Source: Oceanospirillaceae bacterium (lineage in GTDB: Bacteria; Pseudomonadota; Gammaproteobacteria; Pseudomonadales; Balneatricaceae). From it: a stretch of 13,127 nucleotides of DNA. The notes beneath the pieces are model-generated. The model was not told the DNA's origin and ran no database searches. It saw only the letters and a program-made list of their open reading frames with translations. Shown in pieces: positions 7,359-13,127 of this stretch (the first letter of the stretch is position 1; each line of letters opens with the position of its first letter). A program made the position numbers and the translations under genes. The stretch is from assembly GCA_003523085.1 (NCBI GenBank), contig DPHD01000011.1:1-13127 (forward strand), given 5' to 3'.

Positions 7359-7429
7359 AGAATAGTTATTCTAATGCATATCCATAAAAATAATCAATTG
7401 TATAGATTGTGATTTAAGCTAAAAATTAG
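7359..7429. promoter_or_regulatory. Candidate LysR/GcvA-type binding region in the divergent intergenic space
   Basis: AGAATA-GT-TATTCT (7359-7372) is a 14-bp palindrome with perfect 6-bp arms, overlapping the predicted -10 of the LysR gene. CTAAT, the core reported for E. coli GcvA sites, occurs at 7371-7375 on the plus strand and at 7425-7429 on the minus strand (ATTAG). A weak plus-strand promoter for the methyltransferase gene could be TTGTAT (7398-7403), 16 bp, TAAAAA (7420-7425). The role is inferred from position and the neighbouring regulator type. Confidence 0.4.
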
Positions 7430-7468
7430 CCTCTTTTGGGTCCATAACAACCACAGGGAAAAACCACT

Positions 7469-9010
7469 ATGTCACGTCGATCTGGAGGCCGTCAGGCCCG
7501 TTTAGCAGAACGTTTAGCGCCCCTAGCAGAAGAGGAAAAACCCGTACATCCCGGTGAAAACGGTGGCACATTTGCACCCCTTTCAGAAACCGATATGACT
7601 GCCATCGCCAACAATGCCTACCGTATTTTGGAAGAAATTGGTTTTGGCCGCTCCACGCCCCATTGTACCGAAACTATGGTCGCTGCTGGCGCCATCATGG
7701 GTGACGATGGCCGCCTACGCATTCCCCGTAGTTTGGTAGACCATACGTTAGACATTTGTCAGCGTAACCTCACCCTCCACGGCGTAGACCCTAAACATGA
7801 CTTAGCGCTTAATGGCCAGCGCGTACATTTTTCTACCGCTGGCGCTGCAGTGCATGTGGCTGACCCAGAAAACAACACCTATCGTAATTCCACCAGCCAA
7901 GACTTGTACGACATGGCGCGTATTGCCGACACCTGCGAGCATATTCATATGTTCCAACGCATGTGTGTTTTGCGAGACATTGATGATCCAAAAACCATGG
8001 ACCTCAACACCTTATACACATCGGTGATTGGCAACAGCAAACACATTGGCACCAGCTTTACCGAGGCTGAGCACGTAGAAGATGGCTTAAAAATGCTACA
8101 CCACTTTGCCGGTAGTGAAGAGGCGTGGCGAGCACGTCCGTTTGTGAGCATGTCGAACTGCTTTGTAGTGCCCCCTATGAACTTTGCCGAAGAGTCCCTC
8201 GAATGCCTGCGCGTGGGTGTAGAGGGTGGCATGCCTATATTGTTGCTTTCGGCAGGCCAAGCGGGCGCGACCTCACCGGCCCTACTGGCGGGTGCTGTGT
8301 CCCAAGCCTGGGCCGAGTGTTTAGGTGGTTTGGTGTATGTAAATGCCATCAAAGCCGGCGCACCAGCCATCATTGGTACCTGGCCGTTTGTATCTGATTT
8401 ACGTACTGGTGCCATGAGTGGCGGCTCACCAGAGCAAGGCATTTTATCAGCCGCTTGTGTACAAATGGGCAACTACTTTGACTTACCCACGGGCACTGCC
8501 TGTGGCATGACAGACGCTAAGTTCCCCGATTATCAAGCCGGTGCAGAGCGCGGCTACACCGCCGCCGCAGCCGCTATGGCGGGGGCCAACGTGGTGTACG
8601 AATCTGCCGGCATGTACGCCAGCCTAATGGGTGCTTGCCCAGAAAGCCTATTGATGGACAACGATGTACTCGGTGCTTGCATGCGTATGACCAAAGGCAT
8701 TAAGGTGGATGAAAATTCCTTGAGTTTCGATGTCATTAACGAAGTCTGCATGGGCGGTAAAGGCCATTATTTAGGTTCCGACCAAACTCTATCGGTGATG
8801 CAAAGTGAGTACATCTACCCCGACCTTGGCGACCGCAGCAGTCCCAACGTATGGGAGGAACTAGGCAAACCGGTATTGCTCGACAAAGCTATCGCCAAAA
8901 AGAAAGAACTGTTAGCCAGTTACTTCCCCAAACACATCGACGATGCCGCTGATTTGGCAATACGAGAAGAATTTGACATCAAACTCAGCCGTGAACAAAT
9001 CGGCCGTTAA
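7469..9010 (+). CDS. MttB-family (COG5598) trimethylamine/betaine methyltransferase, non-pyrrolysine type
   Basis: This 513-residue protein belongs to the MttB superfamily, whose members move a methyl group from a quaternary or tertiary amine to a cobalamin-bearing corrinoid protein. Archaeal MttB carries pyrrolysine at an in-frame UAG; here the frame has no internal stop, so it is of the widespread non-pyrrolysine kind, which includes the glycine betaine methyltransferase MtgB. A basic N-terminus (MSRRSGGRQARLAERL) leads into the TIM-barrel. Family-like stretches include GFGRSTPHCTETMVAAGAI, GGMPILLLSAGQAGATSPA and the GTACGMTDAKFPDYQAGAE region near residue 341. The start follows a modest AGGG site. 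The next gene begins 28 bp after its stop on the same strand, so co-transcription with the flavoprotein genes is likely. No corrinoid protein or reductive activator is in the window; one may lie further right or elsewhere. The substrate (betaine, carnitine, proline betaine, trimethylamine) cannot be read from sequence. Confidence 0.88.
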   Translation: MSRRSGGRQARLAERLAPLAEEEKPVHPGENGGTFAPLSETDMTAIANNAYRILEEIGFGRSTPHCTETMVAAGAIMGDDGRLRIPRSLVDHTLDICQRNLTLHGVDPKHDLALNGQRVHFSTAGAAVHVADPENNTYRNSTSQDLYDMARIADTCEHIHMFQRMCVLRDIDDPKTMDLNTLYTSVIGNSKHIGTSFTEAEHVEDGLKMLHHFAGSEEAWRARPFVSMSNCFVVPPMNFAEESLECLRVGVEGGMPILLLSAGQAGATSPALLAGAVSQAWAECLGGLVYVNAIKAGAPAIIGTWPFVSDLRTGAMSGGSPEQGILSAACVQMGNYFDLPTGTACGMTDAKFPDYQAGAERGYTAAAAAMAGANVVYESAGMYASLMGACPESLLMDNDVLGACMRMTKGIKVDENSLSFDVINEVCMGGKGHYLGSDQTLSVMQSEYIYPDLGDRSSPNVWEELGKPVLLDKAIAKKKELLASYFPKHIDDAADLAIREEFDIKLSREQIGR

Positions 9011-9038
9011 GCACCCTTTATTACAAGAGAACAACATT

Positions 9039-11462
9039 ATGTCCCTACAATCCCATGCCCGCGTAGTCATCATTGGCGGCGGCTCCCTTGGTGTTAACCT
9101 CATGTATCACCTTACGGAAGAAGGCTGGACCGATGTGGTGATGATAGAAAAAGGTGAGCTCACCAGTGGTTCTACCTGGCATGCTGCGGGCCTATGCCCT
9201 AACTTTAACGGCAACCATACGTTAAGTAAAATTCACGATTACACCATTGAATTGTATGACAAAATATTGCCTGCTAAAACAGGTCTACCTTCCTCATTCC
9301 ACAAGTGCGGTAGCTTGCGGGTAGGCTATACCGAAGTAGAAGAACAATGGTTCCGCAACGTCATGAGCCGCGCCCACAACATCGGCTGTGAAATGCGCTG
9401 GGTGAGCAAAGAAGAAGCCCGCGCCATTAACCCAGTGATGAACTTTGACGGCGCACGATGTATTTTATATACCCCTAACGACGGTCATGTAGACCCAACC
9501 GCCGTGGTCATGCCACTGTCGCAACTGGCCCGTGAAAATGGCGGCAAAATCAGCCGCTTTAACCGTGTCACCGACATCAACATTCTGCCTCAGGGTGGCT
9601 ACGAAGTGATCACCGAGCAAGGCAACATTATTGCCGAACACGTGGTTAACGCTGGCGGTTGCTTTGCCCCAGAAGTAGGCCGTATGGTTGGCGTACACGT
9701 GCCTATCATCAACCTAGAACACCAATACCTAGTCACCGAAGACCACCCAGAACTGGCCGCCATGGTGAAAGAACTCCCCGTCACCCGCGATTCTTCGGCA
9801 GCGGCTTATATTCGCCAAGAAGGCAACGGCTTATTGGTTGGCCCCTACGAAACCCGCGGCTCCAAACCTTGGGCTATTAACGGCATGGATTGGGATTTTG
9901 ACCGCGAACTATTTGCTGGCGACCTGGTTCGTTTAATGCCATGGTTAGAGCGCTGTATGGAACTGGTGCCACTGTTCGAAGAAGTCGGTGTTAGAACTGT
10001 CATAAACGGCCCTATAACCCACACCCCCGACGACAACTTCCTCGTGGGGCCAGTGGCAGGCCTTACTAACTTCTGGAACATGACGGGTGCATCTATTGGT
10101 ATTGCCCAGGGTGGTATTGGTAAATACATGGCTCAGTGGATGGTGCATGGTCAAACCGAGCTCAACATGGCCTCCCTAGACAGCCGCCGGTTTGGCAGCT
10201 GGGCCGATAAAAACTACTGCATTACCCGTGCCATTGAGTCCTACGAGCGCATGTATGCCAGCGCGTCGCCCACGGAAAACCGCCCCCATGGACGGCCTAT
10301 CCGTACCAGTCCACTACATACGGTAATGACGCAAAAAGACGCCGTACACTTTGTGGCCGCTGGTTATGAAAAACCGGCCTGGTTTAAAACCGATGCCGTG
10401 CGTAGCGAAAGTGAAACCTGGACCCACAGCGAAGCCCATGCCGTAGTGGCGCAAGAATGCGCGGCAGTACAAAACGCTTGTGGCATTACCGACATCAGTG
10501 GTACCGCCAAGTTTCGTGTTACGGGCCCGGATGCTTATGCCTTTTTGGATCACCTATCGTGCAACAAATTACCCGCTAAGGGCGGCCGCATTAGCCTGAC
10601 CCTTTTCCATGCCAAAAACGGCGGCATTATGGCCGAACAAACCGTGAGCCGAATTAGTCAAGATCATTTTGTATTGATGGGCGCTATAGGTTCACAGATT
10701 AAAGACCTGCAGTGGATGCAGCAACATGTAGGCGATTTTAACGTCACCATTGAAGACTTCACCGAAGACTGGGGCGGGTTATTACTCACCGGCCCCAAAG
10801 CCCGTCAAATCCTTGAGCACATTTGTGAAGACGACCTCTCTAGCGCTGCCTTCCCATGGCTTGCTTGCCAAACCATTCAGTTGGATTCTGCACCGGTGTT
10901 TGCCATGCGTGTGTCTTACGCCGGCGAACTCGGTTGGGAATTACACATGCCTGTGTGGCAGCTCATCTCTATTTATGAATCATTAATGGAGTTTGGCCAA
11001 CCCTTGGGCTTACGCGATTTTGGTAGCCGCGCCTTTAACAGCATGCGCATGGAAAAAATGTACCGTGCTTATGGTGCCGAATTCACCGAAGAAATTTCTG
11101 CCCTAGAAGCTGGCATGGATCGCTTTTTAGATTTAAGCCGCGAGTTTATTGGCAGTGACAACATGCGCCAGCGCCAGTCCGGTAGCCTAGCACTACAGCT
11201 TGCCTACTTAGTATTTGACGATGATATACCTGCAGAATGTTTTGGTAACGAAGCGGTATTTGCTAATGGTGACCATACGGGCATAATCACCGGTGGTGCC
11301 TATGGCTATCGAGTGCAAAAAAGTTTAGCCTTCGCCTATCTAAAACCCGAGCACTGCAATGCGGGTCAGGCACTCACCGTTGAGACTTCCGTTGGCACGC
11401 GACGCTGTCATGTAGAACTCGACGCAGCCTATGACCCAAGCAACGGCCTGCTACGCAGTTGA
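9039..11462 (+). CDS. Dimethylglycine/sarcosine dehydrogenase-like FAD enzyme with GcvT-type folate domain
   Basis: This 807-residue flavoprotein has the full layout of dimethylglycine and sarcosine dehydrogenases. It has a DAO-type FAD domain (about 7-370, Rossmann motif GGGSLG at 13-18), an FAO_M linker (about 375-430), a GcvT-like tetrahydrofolate-binding domain (about 440-690, with ISGTAKFRVTGPDA and SYAGELGWELHMP) and a C-terminal GcvT barrel (about 700-800). GSTWHAAGL includes His48, equivalent to the histidine that binds FAD covalently in mammalian DMGDH. These enzymes oxidise an N-methyl group and can pass the formaldehyde-level carbon to tetrahydrofolate. The frame is open back to 8943 inside the methyltransferase gene, but family sequence begins MSLQSHARVVIIGGG and AAGAGA lies upstream of 9039, so that ATG is chosen. 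It probably works with the upstream methyltransferase and the downstream paralogue. The family is sure; the preferred amine is not. Confidence 0.9.
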   Translation: MSLQSHARVVIIGGGSLGVNLMYHLTEEGWTDVVMIEKGELTSGSTWHAAGLCPNFNGNHTLSKIHDYTIELYDKILPAKTGLPSSFHKCGSLRVGYTEVEEQWFRNVMSRAHNIGCEMRWVSKEEARAINPVMNFDGARCILYTPNDGHVDPTAVVMPLSQLARENGGKISRFNRVTDINILPQGGYEVITEQGNIIAEHVVNAGGCFAPEVGRMVGVHVPIINLEHQYLVTEDHPELAAMVKELPVTRDSSAAAYIRQEGNGLLVGPYETRGSKPWAINGMDWDFDRELFAGDLVRLMPWLERCMELVPLFEEVGVRTVINGPITHTPDDNFLVGPVAGLTNFWNMTGASIGIAQGGIGKYMAQWMVHGQTELNMASLDSRRFGSWADKNYCITRAIESYERMYASASPTENRPHGRPIRTSPLHTVMTQKDAVHFVAAGYEKPAWFKTDAVRSESETWTHSEAHAVVAQECAAVQNACGITDISGTAKFRVTGPDAYAFLDHLSCNKLPAKGGRISLTLFHAKNGGIMAEQTVSRISQDHFVLMGAIGSQIKDLQWMQQHVGDFNVTIEDFTEDWGGLLLTGPKARQILEHICEDDLSSAAFPWLACQTIQLDSAPVFAMRVSYAGELGWELHMPVWQLISIYESLMEFGQPLGLRDFGSRAFNSMRMEKMYRAYGAEFTEEISALEAGMDRFLDLSREFIGSDNMRQRQSGSLALQLAYLVFDDDIPAECFGNEAVFANGDHTGIITGGAYGYRVQKSLAFAYLKPEHCNAGQALTVETSVGTRRCHVELDAAYDPSNGLLRS

Positions 11463-11467
11463 CGACT

Positions 11468-11542
11468 ATGGATCGCCGCGCTACGCTCGCGATGACGGCT
11501 ACATCTCGTCTTTGCGAGAAACGAAGTGACGTGGCAATCCAT
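11468..11542. repeat. 75-bp hairpin-forming intergenic repeat (REP/MITE-like)
   Basis: This element starts 5 bp after the first flavoprotein stop and ends 32 bp before the next start. Its ends are imperfect inverted repeats: ATGGATCGCCGCG (11468-11480) against the complement ATGGATTGCCACG of 11530-11542. The inner stem CTCGCGATGACG (11486-11497) pairs with CGTCTTTGCGAG (11507-11518) around a 9-nt loop. The motifs TTGCGAG and GGCAATCCAT match, from memory, a palindromic intergenic repeat family common in many bacterial genomes. In RNA it would fold into a stable hairpin inside the putative operon and could cause partial termination or protect upstream mRNA. No T-run follows, so it is not a classical terminator. 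Confidence 0.75.
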
Positions 11543-11574
11543 GAACTACAATACAATAAAGATAAGAGACACTA

Positions 11575-13127
11575 ATGAGCGACACCCAAGTATTACCAGA
11601 AAAAGCCCGTATTGCCATCATCGGCGGCGGTATTATCGGCACCTCCGTAGCCTACCATTTGGCTAAGCGTGGCATAAAAGACGTTGTCCTTATTGAGCGC
11701 AAGCAACTCACCTGCGGTACCACATGGCACGCGGCTGGCCTAGTCAGCCTATTGTGGCCCACACCTACTTTGACCAACCTCGCCAAGTACAGCCACGAAC
11801 TCTACTCACGGTTGGAAGAAGAAACAGGTCAAGCCACAGGCTACAAACGTATTGGTAGTATTTCCTTAGCCCGTACTGAAGCTCGTTTAGAAGAAATTAA
11901 ACGCACCTCATCCATGGCTAAAGTATTTGGTGTGCAATCAGAAATGATCGACAACACCCGCTTGGCCGAACTGTACCCGGGCATCAACACCAACGGCATT
12001 TTAGGGGCCCTATATACCCCAGACGACGGCCAAACCAACCCCATCGACACCACCATGGCACTGGCTAAAGGTGCTCGTATGAACGGCGTAGAAATCTTCG
12101 AAAACACCGTCATGGAAGAGTTGTTAACCAAAGACAATGTCATCACCGGCATCCGCACCGACAAAGGCAAAATGGAAGTCGATCAGGTGATATTGTGTGG
12201 TGGCATGTGGACCCGTGATCTGGCTAAAACAGTGGGTGTGCAGTTACCCATATATACCTGCGAACACTCCTATATTGTTACCGAAGAGATGGAAGGCTTA
12301 ACTCAACGCCCGGTATTACGCGACTATGACCGCGGCCTCTACTACAAAGAAGACGCCGGCAAAATGTTAGTGGGCTGGTTCGAAGACAACGCCATCGGCA
12401 TGTCGATGGACAAAATTGCCGACGACTTCTGTTTCGGCCAATTTCCTTGTGACCAAGACCACGTAGAACCCTACGTTATGAACAGTATGGACACCTTCCC
12501 ACAACTAGAAACCACGGGTATTCGCACTTGGTTTAATGGCCCAGAAAGTTTCACCAACGACAACCTACACTTACTTGGGCCCACCTCCGAAATAGATAAG
12601 CTATTTATTGCCGCGGGCATGAACTCCAAGGGTATTGGTGCCGGCGGCGGTGTGGGCAAAATCATGGCCGACTGGATGATTGATGGCTTCCCATCGGGCG
12701 ACGTCACCGAATGTGATTTACGCCGTCACCACCCAGCTCAACAACACGACGAATACGTGGCAGAGCGAATTCCAGAAGCCTTAGGCCACACCTATGCCAT
12801 GCACTGGCCGTTTTACCAGTATGAAACCGCCCGTGATCAAATCCACTCACCACTACATGCAGAACTCGCTGCAGCCGGCGCGTGTTTTGGAGAAGTGTGT
12901 GGCTACGAACGAGCCAATTGGTTTGCCAATCCGGGCCAAGAAGCCAAATACGAGTACAGTTATAACAAACCCAACTGGTTTGAAAATAGCCAACAAGAAC
13001 ACATGGCTATGCGTGAGGCTGTGGGCCTGTATGACATGTCTTCTTTTGGCAAGTTTGAAGTGACAGGCCCCGCCGCAGCTAAAAACTTACAGTACATTTG
13101 CTCAGGCAATATCGATGTGCCCGTGGG
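11575..13127 (+). CDS. Second dimethylglycine/sarcosine dehydrogenase-like FAD enzyme, cut off by window end
   Basis: The frame from the ATG at 11575 (preceded by AAGAGA) stays open for 517 codons to the right edge; the full protein is expected at about 800-850 residues. It has the Rossmann motif GGGIIG (17-22) and GTTWHAAGL with His52 as the likely covalent FAD histidine. The DAO domain ends near residue 375 with FIAAGMNSKGIGAGGGVGK around 345-365. An FAO_M segment follows, with SPLHAELAAAGACFGEVCGY near 424-443, and then the start of the GcvT-type folate domain (GLYDMSSFGKFEVTGPAAA). It is a diverged paralogue of the upstream enzyme, not a recent duplicate: the regions after the FAD histidine differ strongly. 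A second demethylation step, such as sarcosine after dimethylglycine, is a reasonable inference. The missing 3' part leaves the folate site unverified. Confidence 0.9.
   Translation, partial: MSDTQVLPEKARIAIIGGGIIGTSVAYHLAKRGIKDVVLIERKQLTCGTTWHAAGLVSLLWPTPTLTNLAKYSHELYSRLEEETGQATGYKRIGSISLARTEARLEEIKRTSSMAKVFGVQSEMIDNTRLAELYPGINTNGILGALYTPDDGQTNPIDTTMALAKGARMNGVEIFENTVMEELLTKDNVITGIRTDKGKMEVDQVILCGGMWTRDLAKTVGVQLPIYTCEHSYIVTEEMEGLTQRPVLRDYDRGLYYKEDAGKMLVGWFEDNAIGMSMDKIADDFCFGQFPCDQDHVEPYVMNSMDTFPQLETTGIRTWFNGPESFTNDNLHLLGPTSEIDKLFIAAGMNSKGIGAGGGVGKIMADWMIDGFPSGDVTECDLRRHHPAQQHDEYVAERIPEALGHTYAMHWPFYQYETARDQIHSPLHAELAAAGACFGEVCGYERANWFANPGQEAKYEYSYNKPNWFENSQQEHMAMREAVGLYDMSSFGKFEVTGPAAAKNLQYICSGNIDVPV

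Noticed and set aside
7945..8472. 175-codon open frame on the minus strand inside the methyltransferase gene
   Set aside because: It is antisense to a well-conserved enzyme, has no family-like sequence or ribosome site, and its low-complexity composition mirrors the codon bias of the real gene.
7469..9010. Pyrrolysine-containing MttB
   Set aside because: The reading frame has no internal TAG codon and is full length, so no amber read-through is needed.
11841..12170. 109-codon minus-strand open frame, and the smaller frames at 12471-12707 and 12794-13063
   Set aside because: They are shadows of the second flavoprotein gene, whose plus-strand frame is open and family-like throughout.

Overview
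The window looks like chromosomal DNA of a marine-type gammaproteobacterium. The evidence is moderate GC, compact gene spacing, gammaproteobacterial protein families (PotD-like binding protein, LeuA next to an Lrp/AsnC regulator, GcvA-like LysR) and methylated-amine catabolism genes. The taxon is an inference from gene content only. No rRNA, tRNA, CRISPR array, transposase or phage gene was seen.

Left part (1-2121): a periplasmic PotD/PotF-like substrate-binding protein (minus strand) diverges from an RpiR/MurR-family regulator (plus strand). Their 147-bp shared upstream region holds two 18-bp operator-like sites (ATGACAC-N4-GTGTCAT type), an extra half-site and a TATAAT box, so the regulator probably controls the transporter and itself. 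Its SIS domain lacks the usual phosphosugar-binding serine motifs.

Middle (2110-6405): leuA (2-isopropylmalate synthase, minus strand) converges on rpiR with a 12-bp overlap of the gene ends. It diverges from an Lrp/AsnC regulator, and the two appear to fire from interleaved sigma70-type promoters containing repeated TGCGCAATA boxes. After the regulator comes a roughly 110-bp remnant of the C-terminus of a GNAT acetyltransferase. Next is a secreted, lectin-like protein with a signal peptide, three cysteine-bounded modules and a C-terminal LamG-type domain.

Right part (6451-13127): a GcvA-like LysR regulator diverges from a three-gene same-strand run. The run is a non-pyrrolysine MttB-family (COG5598) methyltransferase, then a complete 807-residue dimethylglycine/sarcosine dehydrogenase-like flavoprotein with a GcvT-type folate domain, then a second paralogue cut off by the window end. 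Together they suggest stepwise N-demethylation of a methylated amine, for example glycine betaine to dimethylglycine to sarcosine to glycine, with methyl groups passed to a corrinoid or to tetrahydrofolate. The substrate is inferred. A 75-bp hairpin-forming intergenic repeat lies between the two flavoprotein genes.
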